Shown: positions 34,420 through 45,257 of the stretch, piece by piece | Layout: every line of letters starts with the position of its first letter | Numbering within the stretch: the stretch's first letter is position 1 | Assembly: GCA_036927565.1 (NCBI GenBank) | Contig: JAYESD010000010.1 | Span: 115,164,866-115,228,865 of the forward strand | Length of the DNA stretch: 64,000 bases | From: Tuctoria greenei | Lineage: Eukaryota > Streptophyta > Magnoliopsida > Poales > Poaceae | Reading direction: 5' to 3' | The notes under the pieces: generated by a model | Told to the model about the DNA's origin: nothing | The model's input: the letters and a program-made list of their open reading frames with translations, nothing else | Databases searched by the model: none | Program-made: the position numbers and the translations under genes

Positions 34420-34641
34420 GGTTGATTCCTTCCGCCCCTGACCATGTGGATGTTGCTGCTGGAGGAACCTTCTTCTCATTGACAGTCCCCTGAGCAAAAG
34501 ATTTGATTGAGAAGATGGTGTCCAATTTGGGTTGGTGTGATGAGCGTCTCCAAACCCGTCAACAAGGCATGCACACCTTAAAGAGGTGGACATGATCGCA
34601 TCCAAATTGGACCTCCTTATGAAGAAGATTGATGGACAAGC
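34420..34641 (+). pseudogene. gag of A, middle part between B and D
   Basis: After the duplicated GGTTG the capsid of A resumes: DHVDVAAGGTFFSLTV, then AKDLIEKMVSNLGW and DERLQTRQQGMHTLKEVDMI, then SKLDLLMKKIDGQ up to 34641, where D begins. One stop lies near 34492 and one frame problem near 34540. The continuity across 14093 and 34425 proves that B was inserted within this gene. Confidence 0.82.
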
Positions 34642-35696
34642 TGATAGAGACGAAGGTGTCCTGTCTTTCGATGAGATGATAACTATCGTTTTTGGTGGAG
34701 TAGAATTTGACGATCTGACTACAAACGTGTGAGGACGTCGCACCTTAGCAATCGCTAAACCCACTCCGAGAGGTTATTGACCACGTCGGAGCACGATCAA
34801 CCTGACCACTAGGGTCTATTTCCTGCAGGCAAACGAAGAACAAGCAAGAAACTAGGATTGCAATCTGGATATTGCGAATTCAAGAAGAAAACTTCATTGA
34901 TGAAAGTGGGGTTCTGAAACGTCCTGGTCTGGTCATTGGACACAAACGAGGTACGTGAGTTGCAGCTGTGGCAAACTTTAATCTAAACAAAACCCGCACT
35001 GTCAAGGAGCTCTTGGCCTACTAAAATAGGGGAGGGAAGAGGGAAATTCGTGCAGCAACAAAGGTATGATCTGCCTTATTCCCTTCCTTTTTCTGAGATA
35101 GACTACCTTTTAATAGGGAAAGAAAGAGGGAAATCCATCCAGCAGCAAGGCAGGATATGATTTCCTCTATTTCTTTCCTTATTATAGCACATCTATCATT
35201 AAATAGGGAAGAAAAAGGGAATTTTGTCCAGCAGCAAAGTTGGACGAGATTTCCCTTATTCCTTTCCTTATTTGTCTAAATCTCTCTTTATTACATGGCC
35301 CCAGCCTCAAGATTTGGTGCACAGTACCCTGTTCATCCACTTGACTTTATTCTGGTCCGCCAGCTTGTATATTTTGTCCATGTCTTTGTATGTCATCAAA
35401 GGTGGCTTCAAAGTGCTGAAAACTCCACTAGAAACTCCATTCTGGTTCCCTTCTCACGCGCCTTCATCTCCCTGCTGCTCCCATGTTCATTCCTCTTGTC
35501 CATGCTAGGCCCTTCATTTGTAAGCAACACAAATGTATCCAATTTAGGCAGCATCATATTCTCATAAATATTAGAAACATTACTAAGAAATGAAAGTACC
35601 TGATAATTTAACTGGCATGCGCGAGCTCTAGTAATTGGTCTCATATGTGTGGTAGAAGGGGCTATGGGTGTAACTGTGGTAGTGATGTCCTCATCA
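34642..35696 (-). repeat. 3' LTR of D
   Basis: 1055 bp, the partner of 41626-42681. Within it three units of about 95 bp (35024-35250; words AGGGAAATTCGTCCAGCAGCAA and CCTTATTCC) form a tandem array that is also in the 5' LTR. The inner end encodes the tail of the integrase. Confidence 0.93.
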
Positions 35697-36697
35697 TCCT
35701 CCCCTTCTTGAAGTGAAGTCGTCCTCGACGGAAGCACATCTTCCTCACCCAAATAAGGCTTCAAATCTGGAATATTAAAAGTTGGACTAACCCCAAAGTC
35801 TGCAGGCAGCCCAAGTTTATATGCATTATCATTTATTTTCTTTAACAACTTAAAAGAACCATCAGCACGTGGCGTTAGCTTTGATTTGCGCAAATCAGGA
35901 AACCTATCTTTTTGTAAATGTAACCAAACAAGATCTCCTGGTTCAAACACAATATGTTTTCTACCCTTATCGCTAGCAAGTTTGTATTTAGCATTCCTGC
36001 GCTCAATGTTTTTCTTAGTTAACTCATGCATTTTTAAGATCAATTCAGCACATTGTTTAGCATCAAAATTAACCTTCTCCGAAGATGGAAGAGGCAACAA
36101 ATCAATAGGTGCACGAGGTAGGAAACCATACACAATTTCAAAAGGACACATCTTAGTAGTAGAATGCAGTGAATGATTATAAGCAAATTCAATATGAGGC
36201 AAGCATTCTTCCCACATTTTCAGGTTATTCTTCAAAACAGCCCTAAGCGTAGTAGACAATGTTCTATTGACTACTTCAGTTTGACCATCAGTTTGGAGGT
36301 GACATGTAGTACTAAAAAGCAGTTTAGTACCCAACTTAGCCCATAAGCATCTCCAAAAGTGGCTAAGAAAATTAGTGTCACGATCTGAAACAATTGTATT
36401 TGGCACACCATGCAAACAAATAATTTCACAAAAGAATAACTCAGCGACATTAGTAGCATTCTCGCTTTTGTGACATGGTATAAAGTGTGCCATTTTCGAA
36501 AATCTATCCACGACAACAAATATGCTATCCCTCCCCTTCTTTGTTCGAGGTAACCCTAAAACAAATTCCATGGAGATGTCCTCCCATGGAACACTAGGTA
36601 CAGGCAAAGGCACATATAAACCATGAGGATTGAGTCGTGACTTAGCTTTTTGACATGTAGTACAGCGAGCAACAAAATGCTTAACATCTCGTCTCAT
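35408..36697 (-). pseudogene. Integrase of D, open into the 3' LTR
   Basis: The 429 uninterrupted codons cover the zinc domain end (CTTCQKAKSRLNPHG), first Asp (DISMEFVLGLPRTKKG, here Glu in place of the usual Asp after Met), second Asp (IVSDRDTNFLSHFW) and the catalytic Glu (QTDGQTEVVNRTL). The GPY/F-like module (LTPRADGSFKLLKKINDNAY) and LKPYLGEEDVLPSRT follow. The last 96 codons lie inside the LTR (PITRARACQLNYQV, NIYENMMLPKLDTFVLL). It would join the DNA copy to the genome. The start of the gene is lost upstream at a stop near 36703, so I call it a pseudogene fragment. Confidence 0.85.
35697..35713 (-). promoter_or_regulatory. Polypurine tract of D
   Basis: The minus strand reads CTTCAAGAAGGGGAGGA, ending at the LTR start TGATGAGGAC. 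It has the same core as C. Confidence 0.85.
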
Positions 36698-36703
36698 CTT
36701 TGG

Positions 36704-37762
36704 CTAAAAGAAATGTGTAGCAAGTATGTCCTCAATTTTCTTCACGCCAAAGTGTCCCATTAATCCTCCTCCATGTGCCTCCTGCAACAACAAAAGACGA
36801 ACGGAGCTAGCTGGAATGCATAGCTTGTTAGCACAGAACAAAAATCCATCATTACAGACAAACTTGTTCCATGTTCTTCCTTCCTTACAATTCTGCATTA
36901 CATCTTTAAATTCAGCATCATGCAAATATTGATCTTTGATGGTCTCCAAACCAAATATTTTAAAGTCAAGTTGTGAAAGCATAGTATAACGTCGAGACAA
37001 TGCATCAGCAATAACATTTTCTTTACCCTTCTTGTGTTTAATGACATAAGAGAAAGTCTCAATGAATTCAACCCATTTAGCATGTCTACGGTTCAGTTTT
37101 GCTTGACTTTTAATGTGTTTCAAAGATTCATGATCAGAATGTATAACAAAATCTTTGGGCTATAAATAATGTTGCCATGTTTCCAAAGTCCAAACAAGAG
37201 CATATCATTCCTTATCATAAGTAGAATAATTCAGATTAGGCCCACTCAATTTTTTAGAAAAGTGTGCAACAGGTTTACCATCTTGTAATAACACACCTCC
37301 TAATCCAATTCCACTAGCATCTTATTAAAATCAGGAAGTTGGAGTAAAGGAGCATGTGTCAACTTATCTTTCAATACCGTGAAGGCTTCTTCTTGTGTGG
37401 TACCTCAAAACAAAAGGCACATCCTTCTTTGTAAGCTCATTGAGAGGTGCAACAATGGTGCTGAAATCTCTCACAAAACACCCGTAGAAACCAGCAAGAC
37501 CGAGAAAACTCCTCACTTGTGTGACCGTTTTGGGCTGCGGCCAACTCTAAATTGCTTCAACCTTGGCTTTATCAACATCAATTCCCTATGGAGTAATAAC
37601 ATAGCCAAGAAAAGATACTCGGTTGGTGCAAAAGGTGCACTTCCTAAGGTTACCAAACAAACATGCATCACGTGGAGCAATAAAAACAGCACATAAATGT
37701 TTCAAATGTTCCTCCAAAGTTCTACTATAAATCAGTATATCATCAAAATAGACTACCACAAA
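36704..37762 (-). pseudogene. RT end, RNase H and integrase start of D, decayed
   Basis: Minus strand: the catalytic VVYFDDILIYS is still legible at about 37755-37725, right after a stop at 37760. FGNLRKCTFCTNRVSFLGYV and AKVEAI-SWPQPKTVTQVRS follow, then an eroded part with frame loss around 37400-37300. RNase H is read as DASGIGLGGVLLQDGKPVAH and VIHSDHESLKHI. The open stretch 37123-36704 ends with LLQEAHGGGLMGHFGVKKI. Confidence 0.8.
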
Positions 37763-39598
37763 TCATCCAATGAAAGCATGTAAAACTTCGTTCATTAATC
37801 TCATGAATGTGCTAGGTGCATTAGTTAACCCAAAAGGCATGACTAACCACTCATATAAGCCAAACTTAGTTTTAAATGCTGTTTTCCATTCATCTCCCAA
37901 TTTCATACGAATTTGATGGTATCCACTACGCAAATCAACTTTGGAGAATATGGTAGAACCACTTAATTCATCAAGCATATCATCGAGCTTAGGAATAGGA
38001 TGACGATATCGAATAGTAATATTATTAATGGCTTTACAATCAACGCACATACGTGATGTACCATCCTTTTTTGGTACTAGTATAACAGGAACAGCACAAG
38101 GACTAAGGGATTCGCGTATATAACCTTTATCGAGTAGCTCCTGAACTTGACGCATAATCTCCTTCCTCTCATCAGGATTGGTACGGTATGGCGCACGATT
38201 GGGCAGCGAGGCACCAGGAATTACGTCAATCTGATGCTCAATCCCGCGAATAGGTGGTAATCCCAGTGGCACCTCTTGTGGAAAGACATCAGCGAACTCC
38301 TGCAAAATGTTAGTGACAGCAGGAGGCAAAAAGGGAGGCACGTCCTCGAATGAAAATAATGTCTCTTTGCACACAAAAGCATAGCAAACAGATTTGCTAA
38401 AATCCAGATCAGTAATATCAGATTTGGCGGCAAGTAAACAACCACTTTTCAATTTTATTTCAGAGGCAACACTAGATGATGGTTTGGTAGTAGGCTTATG
38501 TTGTTGCTTAAATTCTTTTGCCACAATCTGATTTCCACTCTTATTTTGTTGCTGCTTTGCCTTACTAGCGCTAGTAAGATCATCTTTCAAAATATGTTCT
38601 GGAGACATAGGAAGCAAAGTAATGTTTTTATCCTTATGAACAAGAGTATATTGATTTTTCCTGCCATGGTGTACAGAATTTTTATCAAATTGCCATGGTC
38701 TACCAAGTAAAAGGGAACATGCTTGCATGGGTACCACATCACAATCAACATAATCCGCATATGTAGCAATACTAAAATGTACACGAACAGTACGTGTTAC
38801 TTTAACCTTGCCGCTGTTGTTGAACCATTGTATGTGGTAAGGATGAGGATGTGGTCTGGTGGTAAGAGACAACTTCTCCACCATGTCCATACTGGCTAAG
38901 TTGTTGCAACTCCCACCATCGATGATGATGTGGACACATCGTTCCTTAACAACTCCCTTTGTATGGAACAAATTGTGCCTCTGATTTCGCTTAGCATGTG
39001 TTACCTGCACACTCAAAACACGTTGAGCAACTAAACTTTCATACCTCTTAGCGTCTTCAGCAGCCATGTATTGTGTCTCTTGTTCAGAATCAGCACCACC
39101 CTGTTCTTCAATTGCAATAAGAGCGAAAGTCTCCTCATCATAGTCACTAGCGGACTCATACCCACCATCCTCAGCAACCATCATCACACGCTTGGATGGG
39201 CATTGGCTCGCATAGTGACCTCCACCCTTACAACGATGACATATAATATCATGTGTTTGTCCGGTTGATGTCATGGATGAAGAAGAGCTCCGTGCGGGAC
39301 CCGAAGGTGTGCTCTTGGCATATGGTGGTGGTGGTGCCTGTTTTCTTGTATCGCGGTTGGAGTTGGTGTCTGAAGTAGGTGGTGGTGCAGTAGGACGTGT
39401 GGAAGTGGAAGATGCATGTGGTGTCCATGATGAAGATCGACCTGCAGAAAAGTTAGTCCACGCCATGTCCTGTCGGTCCTGCACTTCACGTTCAGCTTTG
39501 CAAGAAGGATGGAATAAACGAGTGATGTTGTGATACTCCTTATACTCTAAGATAGTTTGAATTTCCCTGTTTAGCCCACCCATAAACTGTGCAAGCAT
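37763..39598 (-). pseudogene. gag C-part, protease and RT N-part of D (611 codons open)
   Basis: One open block holds capsid end (AQFMGGLNREIQTILEYKEY), a Ser/Thr/Pro-rich linker, the CCHC knuckle CHRCKGGGHYASQCP near residue 120, and protease DGGSCNNLASMDMVEKL near residue 225. LLLGRPWQFDKN follows near 300, then the RT with VPKKDGTSRMCVDCKAIN, FSKVDLRSGYHQIRM and LVMPFGLTNAPSTFM to the stop at 37763. It ends directly before the catalytic FDD, one TGA away. The block shows gag and pol in one frame, as a single polyprotein. Confidence 0.88.
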
Positions 39599-40509
39599 AG
39601 CTTCATTATCCTCAATAATATCACATCGAATCGACCCAGTTTTTAATTCCTGATAATATTCCTCTACAGATTTTTTTCCCTATCTTAAGCGTTGTAGTTT
39701 TTGAAGTAATTCACATTGATAATATGGTGGAACACAATGAGTACGCATAGCAGTTTTCAATGCAGCCCAAGTAGTTGGGATATTATTATGATATAATCTA
39801 AAATGTTCAGACCACCAAACAGAAGCAAAACTAGTGAATTCACAAACAGCAGCAGCAACCCTTCTATCCTCAGGATATTGTAAGCATGTAAAACGTTGTT
39901 CAGTTTCTAACTCCCAAGTAAGATATACATCAGGAATGTATCTATCCTAAAATGGTGGAATATTCAATTTCAGTTTAGGGACATGATCATTATCTCGTAC
40001 CTGAGGGGGTGGTGCAGCCCTACCGTTTTGATTGTAGGTGTGTGGGCGACCGGAATGTTGTACATAGTTCTGATGTGGAGTAATCTCATCCTCGTACTCG
40101 CCCTCGTAGTCATCATACTGATCAACAGTAGTAGCAGGATCCCCAGAAGCAGCAGCAGTAGCGATGGCAACAAAATGTTGGCTTGGTCGAGAGGCACACG
40201 CTGTGCGCATCCCATTTGATTTGGAAGGCGGTGTTGTTGTTGTAGTTCTTGCTGCCGAGGTGCAACACGTGTAGCTGGTGGTGGTGGTAGACGCACGAGC
40301 ACTTCATTAAACTTGGCCTCCAGCTTGGTGTCGAATGTCTTCTCAAAGCCATCTAGCTTCTCCATGACCTCTCCAAATCTATTCAGCACGTCTTGCACCT
40401 GTTCACCCATCATTTGTTGAAATTTATCATGTAGCTCCTTGTTCGTCATGTTCTCCCAGTCCAGCTCGTCAGCTTGTGATCCTGTCATGGTTAGCAGAAA
40501 TAGAAACAC
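39599..40509 (-). pseudogene. gag N-part of D
   Basis: A start at or near 40488 (MTGSQADELDWENMTNKELH) leads to a coiled-coil-like N-terminus (QMMGEQVQDVLNRFGEVMEK). A frameshift in the region of 40240-40100 precedes the capsid in another frame (YIPDVYLTWELETEQRFTC, FASVWWSEHFRLYHNNIPTT, QELKTGSIRCDIIEDNEAM). Stops near 39691 and 39948. Confidence 0.78.
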
Positions 40510-41610
40510 ACAAGAATATGGTCCTACTAACTACTAATAGGATGTGATGTGGTGGAAAGTCACAAGTCCGTCAAGCGAATCGCAAATTCTTACCCGTTCT
40601 TACCAACCAGCAGGTGGTGATCGGCAAACATTGTAGTCAAACTCTCAAAGATTGGATAAAGCGATTGCCAGGTGGTGTCAAACGCACGATGTAGATGTAT
40701 GTGCAGCTGGGAAGGCTTAAATTATGGTAGCCAAAAATGTCAGCAATAATCAATTCAGAGATGCAAAGTTGAATAAACGTTCAACAACGGTACTGTGCTG
40801 GTCCTAGGCTAGACCATACTAGAGACGCGAGCCTAGACACAAAGGAATTCACACCAGTAACACAATAGACTACAATAGCAGCAACTGAAGCTCACTTTTT
40901 TTTGTACTTTTCCTCTCATTTTCTTTCTTTCTTCCTTTTCTATCCTTTTTTTTTACAAAGGCCCACAGTTCTAAAAGATTACACAAGGATCAGATGATAA
41001 GCTACCAAATACCACATATAACACACTTATTTTCGCAGGTTCCTTGCAGGTCTTGTAGATATTGCTTTCCCAAAGAAAAAGATACATAGGAGATCTTGAA
41101 ATCTCTTTGGTGATTGCGATGCGCACAGATGGAATTTTCGGGCAAGATTGGATCCGTTGGAAAGATGGTGAGACAACCTTTACAGATTGTGCTTACACTT
41201 TCCAAACGGACAAAGAAAGAAGTTATGACCTTTTTCTTCCAAAATAGAAAAGATACTCAAAATCAGATCTGATCTCATTATTTCCTCTTTTGGAGATGCA
41301 AATTAGGAAGTGAATATCTCTCTAATTTCGTGATGGTGGTGATGATGGTGTTTTTTATGCAGATCAATCGTGATAGGAACTCGAAACTCTAAAGGACTAA
41401 ACACTAAGATCAGCAACTTGACACGACGATGCAACTAACTGTTCAACAAAGCAAAAAAAAACTGAAAACAAAATTTTGAAAGGCACAGATTGGTTTGGAT
41501 ATGATGATCTAACCCTAACTTTTTTTGGCTTTTTTCGTGGACCGTAGGTATGAAGGAACATATGTGATCTAGACTACAGAAATTTGGTAAAATCTCACCG
41601 AGCAACCTGG
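40510..41610 (-). other. Leader region of D
   Basis: Between the primer site and gag. No coding signal on either strand. It has T- and A-runs and no tandem array like the one in C. This is the expected untranslated leader. Confidence 0.5.
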
Positions 41611-41625
41611 AAATCTAATACCACT
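41611..41625 (-). promoter_or_regulatory. Primer binding site of D
   Basis: The minus strand reads TGGTATTAGATTT starting two bases inside the LTR end CTATCA. It resembles the initiator-Met site TGGTATCAGAGC with changes. Confidence 0.65.
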
Positions 41626-42681
41626 TGATAGAGATGAAGGTGTCCCGTCTTTCGATAAGATGATAACTATCGTTTTGGTGGAGTAGACTTTGACGATCCA
41701 ACTACAAATGTGTGAGGACGTCGCGCCTTAGCAATCGCTAAACCCACTCCGAGAGGTTATTGACCACGCCGGAGCACGATCAACCTGACCACGAGGGTCT
41801 ATTTCCTGCAGGCAAACGAAGAACAAGCAAGAAACTAGGATTGCAATCTGGATATTGCGAATTCAAGAAGAAAACTTCATTGATGAAAGTGGGGTTCTGA
41901 AATGTCCTGGTCTGGTCATTGGACACAAACGAGGTACGCAAGTTGCAGCTGTGGTAAACTTTAATCTAAACAAAACCCGCCCCGTCAAGGAGCTCTTGGC
42001 CTACTTAAATAGGGGAGGGAAGAGGGAAATTCGTCCAGCAACAAAGGTAGGACGTGATCTCCCTTATTCTCTTCCTTTTTCTGAGATAGACTACCTTTTA
42101 ATAGGGAAAGAAAGAGGGAAATCCATCCAGCAGCAAGGCAGGATATGATTTCCTCTATTTCTTTCCTTATTATAGCACATCTATCTTTAAATGGGGAAGA
42201 AAGAGGGAATTTCGTCCAGCAGCAAAGTTGCCCTTATTCCTTTCCTTATTTGTCTAAATCTCTCTTTATTACATGGCCCCAGCCTCAAGATTTGGTGCAC
42301 AGTACCCTGTTCATCCACTTGACTTTATTCTGGTCTGCCAGCTTGTATATTTCGTCCATGTCTTTGTGTGTCATCAAAGGTGGCTTCAAAGTGCTGAAAA
42401 CTCCACTAGAAACTCCATTCTGGTTCCCTTCTCACGCGCTTTCATCTCCCTGCTTGATGATGCTCCCATGTTCATTCCTCTTGTCCATGCTAGGCCCTTC
42501 ATTTGTAAGCAACACAAATGTATCCAATTTAGGCAGCATCATATTCTCATAAATATTAGAAACATTACCAAGAATCGAAAGTACCTGATAATTTAACTGG
42601 CGTGCGCGAGCTCTAGTAATTGGTCTCATTTGTGTGGTAGCAGGGGCTATGGGTGTAACTGTGGTAATGATGTCCTCATCA
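41626..42681 (-). repeat. 5' LTR of D
   Basis: 1056 bp, nearly collinear with 34642-35696, flanked by CAAGC. Small indels distinguish the two copies (for example a few bases near 42228 and 42455). Confidence 0.93.
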
Positions 42682-43515
42682 CAAGCCAGTGGTGAAGTAT
42701 GTGGCACTGCCTGGGCCTTAGACTCTCACATCTCATGTGAGGTCTGTGGCAACATGGATCATATGGGTAATGACTGCCCAGAGACTCGTGAGGATGAATT
42801 ATACGTAGCCAACAATGGGAACTTCAACAACAATGGATATCGTCCAAGAGGTCAAGGGTGGGGCCAACCATGCCCTTTCTTTCAAGGAGGGTACAACAAC
42901 AATGGAAACAATGAAAATCAACCCAACTTGAGAGAGCTTGCCATTAGCCAGCTGAAGATCAATGATGCCTAATCCAAGAAGCTATATGCTAATGACAAGA
43001 CCCTAGAAAGTATCAACACAAAGATTGAAGGACTATCCTCAGCTTTCAAGAATCAATTGAGCTTAAAAAAGATGTTGGAAACTCAATTGGCTCAACTTGC
43101 TGCAGTCGTTCCTCCGTTAGAAAGTAACAAAATTCTGTGACAGTCAGAAGCCCATATGGACAATGTGAATGTAGTGGCTACGAGAGGTGGCAAGACCACT
43201 CGTGACCCACCATATCCCACACAAGAAAAGAGGACAACTGAGAAGGAGAAAGAGAAAGAGGATGTCCCAACTGGCATAAATGAACCACTCAGTGAGTGAA
43301 TGGTCAATCAATTTGAAGACACCAATTTCATGCCATTCCCTCAAAGACAAAGGAAGCCAATAGTGGATGAGCAATTCAACCTCTTTGTTGAAGTTACTCA
43401 AAAGATTCACATCAATTTGCCCCTTGATAGATGCAATTCAAGTACCCACTTAAGCTCGCTATCTCAAGGACATATTGTAATCGACCTGCAAATGACTGAA
43501 TAAAACGAGATTAAA
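42682..43515 (+). pseudogene. gag of A, zinc knuckle to pre-protease part
   Basis: After the duplicated CAAGC, gag resumes: ALDSHISCEVCGNMDHMGND holds the CCHC knuckle. RPRGQGWGQPCPFFQGGYNN follows, then LRELAISQLKINDA (stop at 42970), SKKLYANDKTLESINTKIEG, NVVATRGGKTTRDPPYP, FMPFPQRQRKPIVDEQF and VTQKIHINLPL. The last is the conserved run before protease. After 43425 the frame breaks and similarity fades near 43515. The knuckle binds RNA. This is the end of visible A sequence. Confidence 0.82.
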
Positions 43516-43644
43516 TCACAGGGGGCGGACTAGTCCGGTCTGGGGGCGGACTAGTCCGGTCAGCCTGCGTGAAGAACCCTAAAAAGTGTTTCTAGCAAGT
43601 TTTAAAGGGTTTTTCTCGAGGCTACAAGTGAGGATATGTTTAAT
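43516..43644 (-). repeat. F: LTR piece left of E
   Basis: It holds two CGGACTAGTCCG palindromes (around 43527 and 43548) and ends in TTAAT at the E insertion. The sequence continues at 55469. Its left end does not look like a normal LTR terminus of this family, so this side seems truncated or fused to A. Confidence 0.55.
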
Positions 43645-43905
43645 TGAAAGTGCATCTAGGACTCCCTTGTGGGTTTTGGATGATTTATGACAAGCAATTG
43701 GGATCCTAATCCGTTTGTTGAGATGAATGCAGGAAGATGCTGGAAAATGAGTAAAATGCCAAAAAGTGGGAAATTAAGAAGGAGAATGAATTTGAGCTCA
43801 AGAAGAAGAAATTAGTAGATTAGTTTGTATGGAGTGTGTTAAGGAAACACACCCAAGAGCTCAATCTCACTTTATCACACACACACAATGCACAAAACCA
43901 TACAG

Positions 43906-44395
43906 GACCGGACTAGTCCGATATCAACCGGACTAGTCCGATATCACATTCTGCACAAGATCGGACAAGTCCGGTCCCCACCGGACTAGTCCGATATCTT
44001 TCTGTTCCACTTCGGACTAGTCCTCCCCAGTGCGGACTAGTCCTCAACACAATGCACAAGTCACTAGATCGGACAAGTCCGGTCACTACCGGACTAGTCC
44101 GATTCCCTTTCTGATCCACTTCGGACAAGTCCGGTGACTACACGGACTAGTCCGATTTACACTCTGTTCTAAATCGGACAAGTCCTCCAAGTGCGGACTT
44201 GTCGTTCAAAACACTTAGGGTTTCACAGGTCCGGACAAGTCCGATGTCAACCGGACAAGTCCGAAGATTTCCAGCAACGAAATCGGACAAGTCCGTTTTG
44301 TTAATCGGACTAGTCCGATATTCCTGGACACCTAGGGTTTGCTTCACTCAGCACACCGGACTAGTCCGATCTCCACCACGGACTAGTCCGATCTT
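43906..44395. repeat. Palindrome cluster in U3 of E 5' LTR
   Basis: Eighteen occurrences of the perfect palindrome CGGACTAGTCCG or the near form CGGACAAGTCCG (some ending CC rather than CCG), spaced about 20-30 bp. The cluster occupies the promoter-proximal U3. The same cluster is at about 54163-54650 in the 3' LTR. Confidence 0.95.
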
Positions 44396-44428
44396 TCTAA
44401 ACCCTAACGGTAATGTCTAGAAACCCCA

Positions 44429-44437
44429 TATAAATAG
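44429..44437 (+). promoter_or_regulatory. TATA box of E 5' LTR
   Basis: TATAAATAG lies about 40 bp after the last U3 palindrome and is followed by GGATGGCCCAC and ATCTCTCTCGAACCC, a usual R start. Confidence 0.75.
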
Positions 44438-45207
44438 AGGTGGATGGCCCACTTTTAATCTCTCTCGAACCCTAGCGCCGTCACACCTCCCAAGAGACTC
44501 AAAAACCATCTCTCTCCACGAAGTTGAGTGCAAAATCGATCAATCTTTTGAAGATCACTTGTAGATCATTGGAGAGGCACTTTGCACACGATTGAGCTCT
44601 TGGTTTGAATCTCTAACACACTCTTGCATCTCAATTGTATATTTCGAAGTGTGTTATTGGTGGTTTTGAAACTTGTAATCAAGGGAGCTCTCAACTTGTG
44701 AGATCGCCCCTTCAACTTGGTGATTTACCCCTGTGTGATTAGTGGAAGAGGATTGGCCTTCGTGGCGATCCGACGAGGGAAGGGTTGGTAAAGACCCGGT
44801 CCTTTTGTGGGCTCCTCAACGTGGACGTAGGCTGCCTTCGTGGTAACCGAACCACGGGATAAATCTTGTGTCTTGTTCGTTTGTGTTCATCATTCTAGTT
44901 GATCAACATTATCTAGGGTTTGATTCATTTTGTTGAATTGAAGTTAAATAGTGAACAAGAATCATACTTGCAATAAAACTTAACATACAACTATTGAACT
45001 GTCATTATAGTTTATATTTCCGCTGCAAACGACAACGAAACAATCAAATTGACCTAACTTGATCAACCTAGCCCGTGAAATCCGGACTAGTCCGCACTTT
45101 ACCGGACTAGTCCGATATATCTGGATTTAACCTTTTTGTTGAAGTGCTACAGGAACCGAAAAAATTCAAGAAGGCCTATTCACCCCCCCTCTAGGCCTAC
45201 ATTCAAT

Positions 45208-45222
45208 TGGTATCAGAGCAGG
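45208..45222 (+). promoter_or_regulatory. Primer binding site of E (initiator Met)
   Basis: TGGTATCAGAGCAGG, the canonical plant initiator-Met primer site, two bases after the LTR. Confidence 0.92.
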
Positions 45223-45257
45223 TTCTTCAAGAAAGAGTGCAACCACTCGAAGAGATC

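Larger units (their letters stand above)
34642..42681 (-). mobile_element. D: chromovirus-like Gypsy element, sister of C
   Basis: 8040 bp with LTRs of 1055 and 1056 bp and the target duplication CAAGC (34637-34641 and 42682-42686). It reads right to left: 5' LTR, primer site, leader, gag, PR, RT, RNase H, integrase, purine tract, 3' LTR. LTR ends (TGATGAGGACATCA...CTATCA), protein motifs and the coding run into the LTR are shared with C, but the LTR bodies differ. Two long open blocks remain (611 and 429 codons). The RT end and RNase H start are decayed. Confidence 0.92.
11776..43515 (+). mobile_element. A: Athila/Tat-like Gypsy host, split by B and D
   Basis: The 5' LTR (11776-13307), a tRNA-Asp primer site and gag are on the plus strand. 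Gag is interrupted at 14093 by B and at 34641 by D. Its reading resumes after each with a duplicated 5-bp target (GGTTG, CAAGC). After 42686 gag continues through the zinc knuckle to the segment before protease and stops near 43515 at the F LTR. The pol and 3' LTR of A are not in the window. The nested inserts account for most of the span. Confidence 0.82.
43645..45205 (+). repeat. 5' LTR of E
   Basis: 1561 bp from TGAAAGTGCATCTAGG to CCTACATTCA. It carries about 20 copies or variants of CGGACTAGTCCG / CGGACAAGTCCG, 18 of them between 43912 and 44390, upstream of the TATA box, and two near the end (45082, 45101). Confidence 0.97.

Noticed and set aside
14693..42681. Firm assignment of C and D to the CRM clade
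   Set aside because: The tail in the LTR fits, but without a phylogeny other chromovirus-like groups cannot be excluded.
43906..44395. CRISPR-like array
   Set aside because: Repeat units are 12 bp, spacing is irregular, units vary, and the setting is a plant LTR.
43913..44420. Short frames with RTSPV/GLVRS repeats on both strands in the LTRs of E
   Set aside because: They arise because the 12-bp palindrome reads Arg-Thr-Ser-Pro or Gly-Leu-Val-Arg. They lie in U3, upstream of transcription start.
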